Positions 16,842 to 25,946 of a DNA stretch of 64,000 nucleotides are shown piece after piece (the first letter of the stretch is position 1; each line of letters starts with the position of its first letter). The notes under the pieces are model-generated. The model saw only the letters and a list, made by a program, of their open reading frames with translations. It was not told the DNA's origin and did not search any database. This DNA is from Arcanobacterium_A hippocoleae_A. GTDB lineage: Bacteria > Actinomycetota > Actinomycetes > Actinomycetales > Actinomycetaceae. Position numbers and translations under genes: made by a program. Location: assembly GCA_040360365.1 (NCBI GenBank), contig CP136412.1. One strand, 5' to 3'.

Positions 16842-17072
16842 ATGGATATTTATGTATTAAAAGTTAATTTTGCTGTGAAGCAGTTTGTGCGCAACACCGG
16901 CATATCTTCTAGCAAATTAGCTAGACAACTAGGGATAAAGCCGTCGACGTTTTATGCAAGGATGTGTGGCGCGCGTCCTTGGCGTGTTGATGAGCTTGCA
17001 CGCCTTGCTGATATTGGCGTGCAAGTCCCATCATTTAACTTTTCAATGAAAGTGCATAAAGAACAGTTATGA
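16842..17072 (+). CDS. Cro-like HTH protein
   Basis: This is a 76-residue protein with a helix-turn-helix at about residues 19-45 (SSSKLARQLGIKPSTFYARMCGARPW). It is similar in pattern to the repressor (LARxLGxKPxT) and divergent from it. That position suits Cro: a small repressor that favours the lytic path by binding the same operators. No SD is obvious. It converges on the minus-strand gene at 17075, leaving only 2 bp between the stops. Confidence 0.7.
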   Translation: MDIYVLKVNFAVKQFVRNTGISSSKLARQLGIKPSTFYARMCGARPWRVDELARLADIGVQVPSFNFSMKVHKEQL

Positions 17073-17074
17073 GA

Positions 17075-17593
17075 CTAGAGGGTAGCTTTGATTCCAAATC
17101 TCGGGTGTTTGGAATCTGTAAGCCTGTTGTAGATTCGCGCTCTGGTGGCAACCCGCTGCTTTTTACTGCCTGTTTCCTGCCAGCGATTCCAGACTTCCTC
17201 AAACATTGTATCTGGAACAGCTCCAAGCTTGATACCGTCGTATTCAACCCAAATCTCAAGATGAAGCGTCGTATTAGCTTTCTTGTTTCGAGAAAAAGTG
17301 AGGAAGCAATCTACGTCTACGGCATCCCAGTCTTTATTCAGGTCTCCGCCGTGCATCTTGTAGACCTTTTCAAGATTCCACTGGTGGTCAGATACGCCCC
17401 AGAGCCAGATAGTCTCTGCGTCATCGTTATCATCTATCCAGGCGGCCGAAGCGAGTTTATCTTCGTAGGCTGCTTTGCGCTCTGCTGCTTTTTGTGCTTT
17501 GCGCTCTTTGCGGCGCTCACGGTAGCTGTTTACTCCATCGATCACAGTAGAAGTAATATCCGTTGTCTTTTCAATCCAATTATTCAAATTCAT
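17075..17593 (-). CDS. Prophage accessory protein of unknown function
   Basis: A 172-residue protein lies on the minus strand against the flow of the early genes, just beyond cro. It begins with an amphipathic helix, then a strongly basic coiled-coil-like stretch (SYRERRKERKAQKAAERKAAYEDKL, about 24-48), followed by a mixed domain with many Trp residues and the segment VDVDCFLTFSRNKKANTTLHLEIWVEYDG. No family recognised. Its place beside the repressor, with the same direction, is where temperate phages often carry genes expressed in the lysogen, such as superinfection exclusion or defence genes. That role is inference. Confidence 0.6.
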   Translation of the reverse strand: MNLNNWIEKTTDITSTVIDGVNSYRERRKERKAQKAAERKAAYEDKLASAAWIDDNDDAETIWLWGVSDHQWNLEKVYKMHGGDLNKDWDAVDVDCFLTFSRNKKANTTLHLEIWVEYDGIKLGAVPDTMFEEVWNRWQETGSKKQRVATRARIYNRLTDSKHPRFGIKATL

Positions 17594-17633
17594 ACAAGAA
17601 ATCTATCAAATCAATCGGTCTTGGAGGTATCGA

Positions 17634-17855
17634 ATGGTTCCGAAGAATGAGCTTAATTTCATATATGACCTTATCGCACTCGGCGTTTTCGCTGTTTTTG
17701 TCTTTGTTGGAGGGGTAGTAGTTGGCTTCCTATTTAAGGCTGCGCCAGGAGAGATTTCACTCGTTACCAGTTTCTTTATTTTCGCTACTGCTTTCCTGCT
17801 TGGACAGAGGGTTAAAGAGCGTGAGCTTAAGGAGAGTAAGCGTAGTGACTCGTAG
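17634..17855 (+). CDS. Small two-helix membrane protein
   Basis: The 73-residue protein has two hydrophobic segments (about 9-33 and 40-58) and a charged C-terminus (RVKERELKESKRSDS). GGAGG lies about 8 bp before the ATG. It overlaps the next small membrane gene and appears to start the early operon. Function unknown. Confidence 0.55.
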   Translation: MVPKNELNFIYDLIALGVFAVFVFVGGVVVGFLFKAAPGEISLVTSFFIFATAFLLGQRVKERELKESKRSDS

Positions 17856-17991
17856 CTTTATCGTGTTCTTGATCGTGTTAATTTTATGTATTTTAGCGTG
17901 CGTTATTGCTGGTGTTGTGCTTGCCGGTATCGCTTGGTTTGTCTTTGAGCTGATGCAGGCTTGGCTGGTGATTATGGCGGTAAGTTCATGA
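17845..17991 (+). CDS. Single-helix membrane peptide
   Basis: The 48-residue frame from GTG 17845, with GGAGAG upstream, encodes nearly one long hydrophobic segment (FIVFLIVLILCILACVIAGVV). It overlaps the upstream gene by 11 bp and the downstream ATG by 4 bp (ATGA), the spacing of a compact phage operon. Function unknown. Confidence 0.5.
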   Translation: MTRSFIVFLIVLILCILACVIAGVVLAGIAWFVFELMQAWLVIMAVSS

Positions 17992-18460
17992 GTAGATGTT
18001 TGACTGCGCGGGCTCCACTTCCCTCACTTTTGCGCTCACTTTCACGCGCAGGTTGGGGAAGTCTTATTGAGGAGATTCCAGGAGTTCGTCTAACACTGCG
18101 CGGGCTTTCAGACCTAGTAGAAGATTATTCAGCTCGCGCGCTTGTAACGGCTGTACAGCTTGCTGACGTGACTGGGCTTTGCGAGAGATGGGTACGTCAT
18201 TCACTCTCGCGACTGGAAGAGCTTGGGATTATCCGCTGGGTGCGAGGGGGATTGTTGATGGTAAGCCTTTCCCAAGCTTTATCGAAGTCTCTAAGACTGC
18301 TCTGGTGGAGCTTATAAAGCTCGCGCGAGTCAGTATTGAGGAAAAGCGTGTAGAGCGTAGGGCTGCTACTGCTGAGCGGCTTAAGGCGTTTGAGGGTCGT
18401 ACGGTGTTTTTGAAAAAAGACGCAAAAACGCAGGTCAAAACATGCGGAAGTGTCTACTAG
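17988..18460 (+). CDS. Phage winged-helix DNA-binding protein, frame broken in a G-run
   Basis: From ATG 17988 the protein reads MSRCLTARAPLPSLLRSLSRAGW and then a winged-helix segment (VTAVQLADVTGLCERWVRHSLSRLEELGIIRW). A run of five G at 18246-18250 is one base short. Beyond it the natural end continues in another frame (IVDGKPFPSFIEVSKTALVELIK, then a lysine- and arginine-rich tail) to the stop at 18460. The fold is that of MarR/replication-initiator-like DNA-binding proteins, and it is the best candidate for a replication or early regulatory protein in this small phage. The break is probably an indel error. Confidence 0.6.
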
Positions 18461-18674
18461 CTTTCTCTCTCCTACGGAGGAATCCTCAAAGGATTCCATC
18501 CGTGAAAGGGCTTTAATTCTAACCGCAGCTGAGCGTGCGCAAGAGCAATCCTGGCATGAGCATCGAGAAAAGATGAGGACTGATCCAAGTTATAAGAAGC
18601 GGCAGCAGACTATTAATGCTCAGGGATTGATTTTATTGAAACAGGCTATGAGTAAATTGCGGAAAGGGTGTTGA
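18450..18674 (+). CDS. Hypothetical phage protein
   Basis: A 74-residue, charged, probably helical protein from GTG 18450, overlapping the end of the upstream gene and meeting the next one. The middle (EQSWHEHREKMRTDPSYKKRQQ) is strongly polar. No family recognised; position suggests an early operon member. Confidence 0.5.
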   Translation: MSTSFLSPTEESSKDSIRERALILTAAERAQEQSWHEHREKMRTDPSYKKRQQTINAQGLILLKQAMSKLRKGC

Positions 18675-18676
18675 TA

Positions 18677-18925
18677 ATGAGTGCTATAAATGAGCAGCAG
18701 TTGTTTCTACGTCGTGCGGCGCAGATGAAAGCTAATAGACCGGTGACTCTTTCAGGTACTCAGATTCGTATCCGGCATACTCAGATTCGTAATGTCTTGC
18801 GTGTAATACATACGCTCTTTAAGTACACTCCGCAAGAGGCTGCAGGTACACGCAGCGTGAAGCAGATAGAAGAGCTTTTACAACAAGTCGAAGATTTAGT
18901 AATGGAATTGGAGCTAGAGAAATGA
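18677..18925 (+). CDS. Hypothetical phage protein
   Basis: An 82-residue protein from ATG 18677 (GGAAAGGGTG upstream; a GTG at 18668 is the alternative). Two helical parts are visible, the second acidic (SVKQIEELLQQVEDLVMELELEK) and suited to a short coiled coil. It overlaps the HNH gene by 4 bp (ATGA). Function unknown. Confidence 0.5.
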   Translation: MSAINEQQLFLRRAAQMKANRPVTLSGTQIRIRHTQIRNVLRVIHTLFKYTPQEAAGTRSVKQIEELLQQVEDLVMELELEK

Positions 18926-19239
18926 CTATCAGCGGGCGGGCTGTAAGAGATACTATGCTACTACTCTATTCGGTATATGGAACTAGGTGCGCTAAGTGTG
19001 GGCAGCCAATCAACATTAATTTGCGCTACCCACATCCACGCTCAGGCAGTATTGGGCATCAACTCCCGCGCTCAAGAGGTGGAAGTGATAATGTTTCTAA
19101 TCTCCGCCCCGAACATCTACGCTGTAACATTAGCTCGGGTAATCGCTTAACAAGCAAATCAAGACTGACACATATCGATAGCTCTTTTTCCGATCCCTAC
19201 CACAGGAAGCCCCGCCTGATAGCTTTTATCCCTCCCTGA
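18922..19239 (+). CDS. HNH endonuclease
   Basis: The 105-residue protein has a CxxC pair (CAKCGQ), then GHQLPRSRGGSDNVSNLRPEHLRCN, the classic HNH core with the His, the NxxN region and the second Cys. In siphoviruses an HNH protein directly before the terminase genes assists DNA packaging and cohesive-end cutting. That location, 87 bp before terS, supports this role. Translation is coupled to the upstream gene through ATGA. Confidence 0.85.
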   Translation: MTISGRAVRDTMLLLYSVYGTRCAKCGQPININLRYPHPRSGSIGHQLPRSRGGSDNVSNLRPEHLRCNISSGNRLTSKSRLTHIDSSFSDPYHRKPRLIAFIPP

Positions 19240-19326
19240 AACGAATATAAAACGGGTAAAACAGCTAAAAACGGCGCAATACGCACCGAAAAGTACACAC
19301 TTCTCAGAAAAAATTAGGAATTTTCA

Positions 19327-19680
19327 ATGGCGCAGCCTGCTTTGTTTGTTGTAGACCGTCCGAAAGATGAGGACGGTCCTAATCTATCTGCTTTGAATGT
19401 TTTATTAGCTGAGCTAGAAGAATCTGGGCAGCTTGTAGGGAAGTGGCGTGCACTGGGTGAATCACTTAAATCTACCGCGCAGGCTGTGGATGACGGCATG
19501 AGATGCGGTAAAGTCACAGTCGCTACCGCACAGCTAAATAAAATGCTGATTGACGGGATAAGCCAAATGCCAGAACCGCGCAGGCAAGACTCGGGAGACG
19601 CATACGATACTCTGCAGGCAATTATCGCGGGCATGGTACCGGAAATTCTAGCGGGGAGTGACGATGCCCCAGACTATTAA
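19327..19680 (+). CDS. Terminase small subunit
   Basis: The 117-residue protein lies directly before the large terminase and overlaps it by 23 bp. It is acidic, mostly helical and of the right size for a small terminase subunit, which recognises phage DNA and loads the large subunit. The identification rests on position and size rather than a clear motif. AGGAATTTTCA precedes the ATG. Confidence 0.65.
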   Translation: MAQPALFVVDRPKDEDGPNLSALNVLLAELEESGQLVGKWRALGESLKSTAQAVDDGMRCGKVTVATAQLNKMLIDGISQMPEPRRQDSGDAYDTLQAIIAGMVPEILAGSDDAPDY

Positions 19681-21121
19681 AGCCCGTCCGAAGTATTTCA
19701 CCCACCGCAACAAATCCCGTCCGACTTTAGGACCGATAGTTGCTGAAATCGCGAAGATTATTCGCGGGTATGAGCTTATGCCCTGGCAAAAATACGTCAT
19801 CAATGTTGCCTGGGAGCTAAACCCTGAGCACCCTGGAGAACTATGGTACACCGAGGGAGATATCTCGGTACCACGCCAGTCCGGAAAATCCGATTTAATC
19901 GAGGCTGCACACCTAGCGGGCGCGCTAATGTTTAGCGAGTGGCAATCATGGATGACCGCGCAAACCGGTAAAGACGCAGGCAAACGATGGAATAATCTAG
20001 TGAAACATTTGAAGCTGTATCAAGGCTCTCGTGCTCATGACTGGAAAATAGCGCGTTCTAAAGGCTCTGAAGCAGCAATCTACCTCCCGCAACTATCGAG
20101 TATCGCGCCTTTCGCTCCAACAAACGATGCGCTCCACGGAGATAGAAATAATTTCATTACCCTGGATGAAACTTGGGCGTTTACTCTCCTAGAGGGTACA
20201 GCTCTTGAAACCGCGGCTAAACCAACATTCCTCACCGCTAAATTTACCCAGCTTATGAGAGCTTCAACTATGGGAACCGCGAACAGTGAATATCTTAACC
20301 GTTGTATCGAGCTAGGACGTGCAGCAACTAAAGACCCCGAATCGCACCGCTTCTATTTCGAGTGGTCAGCAAACGAGAAGCTTGCCGAATCTGACCCTTA
20401 TAGTGATGACACACTTAGCTTTCATCCGGCAATTGGGTATACACAAAGCGCGCGCAGGATTAGAGATCTTGGACGGGATATGCCGATAGGGGATTGGCGA
20501 CGATCTTATTTAAACCTGGCTACTCAGACAGCTGAGACTATTATCGACCTTGCGCGCTGGGACTCCCTCCGCTGGAATTATGAGCCAACCGAAGCTGAAC
20601 GCTACCGACCAGCACGCGGTGAAGACATCATCATCTGTTGGGACATCGCAGCAGATGGTTCTTCCGCATCAATCGTTGCATCCTGGCTCCAAGATAATGA
20701 AGCTGGGGACCCGGCAACGGCGCTAGTAGCCTCCGCGTCAGGAACATCATGGCTTCCAGAGATGCTCTCAAATCTTTCACAGCAAGGATACCGGCGAATT
20801 GTGGCTGATGACGCAGGACCTAACCGCACCATGCTCCAAGAACTGAAAGCCCGCACAATCCCGACCCAGGCAATCTCTTATCCAGACTACGCTACCGCCT
20901 GCCAAAGCTTGCTTGATAGGATTCGCACCGGCGCGCTCGAACACGATGGAAACAAAATCTTCGCGGAACAAATTTGCAATGCAGAACTAAAAGAATCTGG
21001 GAAAGTTAGCATCCTCGACCCGCGCAAATCAAGCGGAGCAATCGACGCACTCAGAGCACTAGCCATTGCTCAGGACACAGCAGTACGCACACTAGGCGCA
21101 GAAATATTCCAACTATACTAG
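19658..21121 (+). CDS. Terminase large subunit
   Basis: The 487-residue protein is the packaging ATPase and nuclease. It shows the Walker A variant VPRQSGKS at residues 71-78, Walker B FITLDE with D170 and E171, and a RuvC-like nuclease domain beginning with ICWDIAADGSSASIV and continuing with VADDAGPN. It starts at GTG 19658 or ATG 19664. It is one of the few long prophage genes without a frame break. The family is the HK97-like/phage terminase group common in actinophages. Confidence 0.93.
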   Translation: MTMPQTIKARPKYFTHRNKSRPTLGPIVAEIAKIIRGYELMPWQKYVINVAWELNPEHPGELWYTEGDISVPRQSGKSDLIEAAHLAGALMFSEWQSWMTAQTGKDAGKRWNNLVKHLKLYQGSRAHDWKIARSKGSEAAIYLPQLSSIAPFAPTNDALHGDRNNFITLDETWAFTLLEGTALETAAKPTFLTAKFTQLMRASTMGTANSEYLNRCIELGRAATKDPESHRFYFEWSANEKLAESDPYSDDTLSFHPAIGYTQSARRIRDLGRDMPIGDWRRSYLNLATQTAETIIDLARWDSLRWNYEPTEAERYRPARGEDIIICWDIAADGSSASIVASWLQDNEAGDPATALVASASGTSWLPEMLSNLSQQGYRRIVADDAGPNRTMLQELKARTIPTQAISYPDYATACQSLLDRIRTGALEHDGNKIFAEQICNAELKESGKVSILDPRKSSGAIDALRALAIAQDTAVRTLGAEIFQLY

Positions 21122-21206
21122 ACGGTATATGCACGTAGCGTGATAAAATGCAACAATACGTGTAAAACTGCTAGACAGTGAGAAAAATAAAGACGATGAT
21201 TCTCGC

Positions 21207-22357
21207 ATGGGAATCATTAATGCAGCGCAACGTCTTGGAATTATCACCCGCTCAGAAGCGAGTGAAAACCATACGGTCACTATGGAAGACGTCGCGCCTT
21301 TGACTAATGCTCCCTTGATTCCTCCTAGAGTCTCTGCGCCACGTGACCCACGCTCACTCGATGCCGTTTACCGCGCAATTTCTATCCTAGAGACGCAAAC
21401 ACGACAGCTATCGATTGACGTTTGGCGCGGAGGACTCAAACTTCCCCTTCAATGCGCCCGTCATTCTTGAATCTGCCATCAACCAGGCTTCTATCTTTCG
21501 GGCAATTCACAGCTGAAACAGTGTCCAGCTTGGCGCAAAGAGGGAATGCTTTCTGGAAAATCATCCGACAAGGGTACGAGATTCTTGACTTAGAAGTATT
21601 AAACCCGCTGCGAGTATGGGCGTGGGATGATGAAAAAGGACGACGCCACTACTCAATCGACGGCAAAGAAATCAAACCAACCGATTTGTGCCACTTAAGA
21701 TTAACACACATGCCAGGCGAAGTAATGGGAGTCGGTCCAATTCAAGCATGTGCGCCAGCAATTCAAGGGGCTGTTGAAACTGACCGATACGCAGCGCAGT
21801 GGACATCCACTGCCGGAGCTCCACCCGGAATCCTGACTACTGACCAAGACTTATCCAAAGAGCAAGCTAACAAGTACAAAGCCCAAGCAAACCAAACGCT
21901 CCAATATAATCAAGGCATCGCAGTAATGGGCAAAGGACTCCAATACAAGCGTCTGATATTTACACCCGCGGAGCTGCAATTCATCGATGCGCAAAAGAAT
22001 TCTGTTACCCGTATCGCCCGTATGTTTGGAATCCCGGCAAAGATGCTGCTTGCATCAGTAGACGGCTCATCCGATACCTACTCGAATGTGGAAACCGAAA
22101 ATCAACAATTTCTCCGACAGACAATAATGTGCTACTTGGCAGAAATAGAAGACGCTCTTACATGGCTTGCACCACGCGGGCAACACGTGCGCTTCAACGT
22201 TGACGGATTGCTTCGCTCCGATACAAAAACCCGCTACGAAGCGCATCAAATCGGACTGAACGCAGGATTCCTCTCAGTCGATGAAGTACGTGCGATAGAG
22301 GGACTCCCCGCAGCCAAGATTACCACAGAAAGCGAACCGAATAATGCAACAGCTTGA
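21207..22357 (+). CDS. Phage portal protein, two compensatable frame breaks
   Basis: The portal forms the DNA entry ring of the head. The first part (MGIINAAQRLGIITRS through LSIDVWRGGLKLP) continues after an extra C in the run 21444-21447 as FNAPVILESAINQASIF. After an extra G in 21500-21502 it continues as RQFTAETVSSLAQRGNAFWK and on to the stop. The C-terminal body has the HK97-portal features LNPLRVW, GPIQACAPAIQG and FGIPAKMLL. Joined, the gene encodes about 383 residues, normal for the family. Both breaks are one-base insertions in homopolymers. The end overlaps the capsid gene by 14 bp. Confidence 0.85.
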
Positions 22358-23906
22358 AATCCGCTCAACCAACCTAGACTCACTAACGTTAGACGAACAA
22401 GCACGCAGTTTTGAAGCGCGAGCTGTTCCCTACAACACTTGGCAAGAACTAACTCCAAGTGTTAAAGAACGCTTCGTGTCAGGAGCCCTACAAGCATCAA
22501 GCCAGGGAATCAAGCTTCGTCTTGAACATGAAATAACGATCGGCGTAATTATTTCCCTAGAAGAACGGGAAGATGGAGCCTACATAGTGGGGCAAATCTC
22601 GCAAACAACAGCAGGTAACGACGCATACACGCTGCTGCGCGACGGCGCACTTACAGCCGTATCAATCGGATTTATACCTGACGAACTTACCGATGAAATC
22701 ACAAAAGACGCAGATGGAATTGCAATTACCCGTCATAAAGCCGAACTTCTTGAAGTTTCCCTTGTAAGTTTCCCAGCCTACAGGGACGCAAAAGTAACCA
22801 AAGTTAGATCAAAGGAAAACCAAATGGAAAACACTAACCTTGCAACAAGCGAAGAAGTAACTGAACTTCGCTCTGTAGTAGACGAAATCGACCGCCGTGT
22901 GAAACTCATTGGAGATACCCGAGATGAGAGCGCGGTATCTGAGCTAATGAAATTCCGCTCAGCCGGAGAATTTTACGAAGCATTTGTGGCAGGAGAATTT
23001 GAATTACGTGAAGACCAAGAATTTGCAGCTAGCGCAGGTGTAATTGCTGATTCAAGTCCTCAACCCGTATGGCTTGCGAAAACTATTAATCTCATGGTAG
23101 CAAAACAGTCAATCACTAACCTTTTCACACATTCATATACTCTGCCTAAAGAAGGTACTTCTATCTCATTCCCAAAGCTGGCAGCCAATACAATAACCGT
23201 AGGCAAGCAAGCAAAAGAAGGCGATGAGCTAGTAAAAGGAAAGATTACTTTCAAAAACGGCTCATCCGATGTTGAAACATACGGCGGGTTTGCTGAAATC
23301 TCAAAACAAGTAGTAGACCGTGCGGGAGCGGCATACTTATCAACTTTGCATCGCGCGCAAGCAATTGCTTATGCCACCCAAATCGAAGCAGCAACAGTAT
23401 CAGTATTCAAGGAAATCGTTAAAACCAATACGGAGACTTCGCAGATTACATCTTCAATTGCACTGAACAGGCTAAACGCTGATTCTCTCGCCGATATCAT
23501 CATTGATCTAGTAGATTACTATGACGAATTTGTCCTTTATCCATTCCAGGGCTTACTGATTTCCACGAATCTATTCAAAGCTTTCGCAAAAATCAATGAA
23601 TCACGTAAAGCACTACAGTTTATCCCAGCACCAGACAACAAAGTCGGTACGCTCTCTATCACTGGGCGCGATGGACAAATTGCAGGTGTGAAAGTTCAGC
23701 GCCTGCCAAAGTCTGCTGGAGAAGATATTCTTACAGGATACTCATCGGCTGCAATCGAAATACTTGAATCTCCAGGCGCACCTTTGCGACTGTCCCAGGA
23801 ATCAGCCCGTAATCTCACCGAAGTATTTTCCGTATACGGATATGCTTCGCATCTAACCCCAGCTGCTGAAGCAATCGTACCGGTAAAGGTAAATTCTCTT
23901 GGATAA
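22344..23906 (+). CDS. Fused prohead protease and major capsid protein
   Basis: The first 160 residues or so form an S78-family prohead protease, with the catalytic His in LRLEHEIT and the Ser in LTAVSIGFIP. A lysine- and glutamate-rich linker follows, and then an HK97-fold major capsid protein (WLAKTINLMVAKQSITNLF, FTAEISK-like FAEISKQVVDRAGAAY, and GYASHLTPAAEAIVPVKV). In most phages these are two genes. The 520-residue fusion is typical of several small-genome actinophages. The protease would cut itself from the shell during maturation. Confidence 0.9.
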   Translation: MQQLEIRSTNLDSLTLDEQARSFEARAVPYNTWQELTPSVKERFVSGALQASSQGIKLRLEHEITIGVIISLEEREDGAYIVGQISQTTAGNDAYTLLRDGALTAVSIGFIPDELTDEITKDADGIAITRHKAELLEVSLVSFPAYRDAKVTKVRSKENQMENTNLATSEEVTELRSVVDEIDRRVKLIGDTRDESAVSELMKFRSAGEFYEAFVAGEFELREDQEFAASAGVIADSSPQPVWLAKTINLMVAKQSITNLFTHSYTLPKEGTSISFPKLAANTITVGKQAKEGDELVKGKITFKNGSSDVETYGGFAEISKQVVDRAGAAYLSTLHRAQAIAYATQIEAATVSVFKEIVKTNTETSQITSSIALNRLNADSLADIIIDLVDYYDEFVLYPFQGLLISTNLFKAFAKINESRKALQFIPAPDNKVGTLSITGRDGQIAGVKVQRLPKSAGEDILTGYSSAAIEILESPGAPLRLSQESARNLTEVFSVYGYASHLTPAAEAIVPVKVNSLG

Positions 23907-24231
23907 TCTCGACCAATCAGAGCTTAACCGGCTAGCAAAACTATTTGCTCAGCTAGCCGGACGTGAACCGGATGAAAATACAAAACAATACATTCGCGAA
24001 GCCCAAGCATTAATCTATAACTTCTGCGGATCTCAATCTGTGAACGTCCCAGAGCCCCTCTTAACGCAAGCAATACTAATCGTGACTCGCGAAATAGAAA
24101 CCCGCGAAAAATCACCAGGAGGAATCTTTGCAGCATTTGGAGAACAAGACGGAGCAGTGCGTCTCGCACGCGATCCGATGACAATGGCATACCCGCTTTT
24201 AAGACCATTTCTCGGAGGCGGATTCGCATGA
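23899..24231 (+). CDS. Head-tail connector-like protein
   Basis: A 110-residue protein directly after the capsid gene, with a TTG start overlapping its end by 8 bp. The helical sequence (DENTKQYIREAQALIYNFCG ... PLLTQAILIVTREIETREKSPGG) fits gp6-like head completion proteins in size and position. No firm motif. Confidence 0.55.
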   Translation: MDNLDQSELNRLAKLFAQLAGREPDENTKQYIREAQALIYNFCGSQSVNVPEPLLTQAILIVTREIETREKSPGGIFAAFGEQDGAVRLARDPMTMAYPLLRPFLGGGFA

Positions 24232-24611
24232 GCAACCACTTCACAAAAGACCGGCAGCAAATCACATCCACACTAGAGTCAATCGGGATGAAAGTAGATG
24301 CGAACCAGCCAGAAGTGATTTATCCTAATCAGATTTTGCTGGAATCAGCTTCATATAAAGCTGGACAAACTTTCAACGCTTTTGAAGCAACCTATCGCGC
24401 AATAGTAGTGCTAAAAGCACATGATGCACAAAGCGCTTTGAAAGCTGCAGATACTGCCATAAACGCTATATGCGATGCTACAGCTAAATCTTACGCTGCA
24501 GACCTAACCGAAATTAGCGAGCTTTATAACCTCCAAGACGGACAAATGAACATCTATCCAGCATTCAATATCACTTTAATATCTCAAATCGACTTAAATG
24601 AAAGGAAATAA
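24228..24611 (+). CDS. Probable tail terminator or head-tail joining protein
   Basis: A 127-residue protein translated from an ATGA overlap. The alternating beta pattern in the middle and its place between connector and major tail protein suit a tail terminator. No motif I can name. Confidence 0.45.
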   Translation: MSNHFTKDRQQITSTLESIGMKVDANQPEVIYPNQILLESASYKAGQTFNAFEATYRAIVVLKAHDAQSALKAADTAINAICDATAKSYAADLTEISELYNLQDGQMNIYPAFNITLISQIDLNERK

Positions 24612-24613
24612 TA

Positions 24614-25033
24614 ATGGGATCCATACGACTCAAGGGAACTAAACTATCACTAAAAATTGATGAAGTGGAATACAAAGGAGACTTAATTTCCTACAAAATC
24701 ACCAACGAAGAAAAAGACGCCGACGTCACCACATTCGAGGACATGGAATCAGGGAACACAGCCCAATTCATCCTCACAATTGGAATGATACAATCTACCG
24801 CACAAAACTCGCTTTTCGCAAAGTTCTGGGAAAACACTGGCAAAGAATGCGAATTCATTCTCGCGCCACACGGCAACGCCCAAGCTAGCGCAGATGAACC
24901 GCATTATAAAGGATTGCTTACAATCCCGAACCCACCAGAATTTGGCGGTGAAGCAAGCAATAGCGCATACACCTCCGAAGTGAGTTGCAAACTTAGCGCA
25001 AAGCCAGAAAAAGTTACTAACTCCGAAATGTAA
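24614..25033 (+). CDS. Major tail tube protein
   Basis: The 139-residue beta-rich protein (IRLKGTKLSLKIDEVEYKGDL, TTFEDMESGNTAQFILTIGMIQS) has the size and pattern of siphovirus tail tube subunits: it mentions the typical ADVTTFED-like turn and a long FWENTGKECEFILAPHG hairpin. A ribosome site (GAAAGGAAATAAT) precedes the ATG. Confidence 0.65.
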   Translation: MGSIRLKGTKLSLKIDEVEYKGDLISYKITNEEKDADVTTFEDMESGNTAQFILTIGMIQSTAQNSLFAKFWENTGKECEFILAPHGNAQASADEPHYKGLLTIPNPPEFGGEASNSAYTSEVSCKLSAKPEKVTNSEM

Positions 25034-25035
25034 AC

Positions 25036-25482
25036 ATGGTTAATCATGTCAGCGGAGACTTTACAGTACGCGCTGGAGACGTAAGGCTTCAAGTACGCGG
25101 ACTAACACGCACTCTACAAGCAATGGACAAAGCAGGAGCTGACGCCCAAGAAATGCGCAAGCTAATGCACGAGCTTGGAATGATTGTCGTGCGTAAAGCC
25201 AAAGCAATCGCTCCGCGCGGAGAAAATAGAAAACTCCTTAAGACAATCCGCGCGGGACGTGGAAAAACAAAAGCCGTAGTCCGCGCCGGTTCCCGTGCTG
25301 TACCATACGCCGGAATAACGCATTATGGCACTCCTCCAGGCTACCACCGTCCAGCTAACCGTCGCCCGCTACCAATAAAAGCTAATGAATACCTTGTGAA
25401 AGCACTTCAAAGCACACAAGACGAAGTATATACCAAGCTAATTCAAGGAATTAGCGATATTCTAGACAAGAACGGACTCTAA
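25036..25482 (+). CDS. HK97 gp10-like tail completion protein
   Basis: The 148-residue protein has the gp10-family signature: VRGLTRTLQAMDKAG near the start, then VRKAKAIAPRGENRKLLKTI, a glycine-rich basic patch and VPYAGITHYGTPPGYHRPANR near the end. Such proteins join tail to head. Here it lies after the tail tube gene rather than before it, a small departure from the usual order. Confidence 0.75.
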   Translation: MVNHVSGDFTVRAGDVRLQVRGLTRTLQAMDKAGADAQEMRKLMHELGMIVVRKAKAIAPRGENRKLLKTIRAGRGKTKAVVRAGSRAVPYAGITHYGTPPGYHRPANRRPLPIKANEYLVKALQSTQDEVYTKLIQGISDILDKNGL

Positions 25483-25484
25483 AC

Positions 25485-25942
25485 ATGGAAGAAACAAATA
25501 TTGAAATTGAACAGGTAATCGACCAAGAAAAGCTTGCTGCTTTTATTAACTCGATGACAAATCTGGAAATACAGATATATAAACGCGCGTCCGGAAAAGA
25601 CTTCTCCGACCTTTCCGAAGATGACTACATGAACTCACTCTCCGCATTCGTAGTTGTAGCAGCAAATCGCCTTGGACATACAAAAATCACGAAAGCCGAT
25701 ATTGACAGCATCTCGTTCTTAGATCAATTCGCGATTCTAGACAAAGCAGCAAGCATAAAACCATTCCAGAACAAGCGGACCCGAGATTTACTTGCGGAAG
25801 TGTCAAAATAGGAGCCTCCGAGCTAAGCGAAATGGCTGATTTCTGCATAGCTCTCAAATGGAGGCCTATCGACTACTGGATGCTCACTATCGCAGAACGC
25901 GAAGCGATCATTACAGCCTGGAACCGTGCCAACAGAAAGTAA
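25485..25942 (+). CDS. Tail assembly chaperone with -1 frameshift extension
   Basis: The zero frame encodes 108 residues and ends with TAG at 25809. Directly before the stop is a run of four A (25805-25808), on which the Lys tRNA can slip back one base. The -1 frame then stays open to 25942, adding about 43 residues (IGASELSEMADFCIALKWRPIDYWM...). Production of a short and a long form by frameshift is a conserved feature of tail chaperones placed just before the tape-measure gene. Because other genes here carry homopolymer errors, the shift itself could be an artefact, but its position is exactly right for biology. Confidence 0.75.
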
Positions 25943-25946
25943 ATAC

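Noticed and set aside
17069..17650. A 193-codon plus-strand frame over the minus-strand prophage gene
   Set aside because: Its sequence has no protein-like pattern, while the opposite frame has a good start and a balanced composition. It is a shadow.
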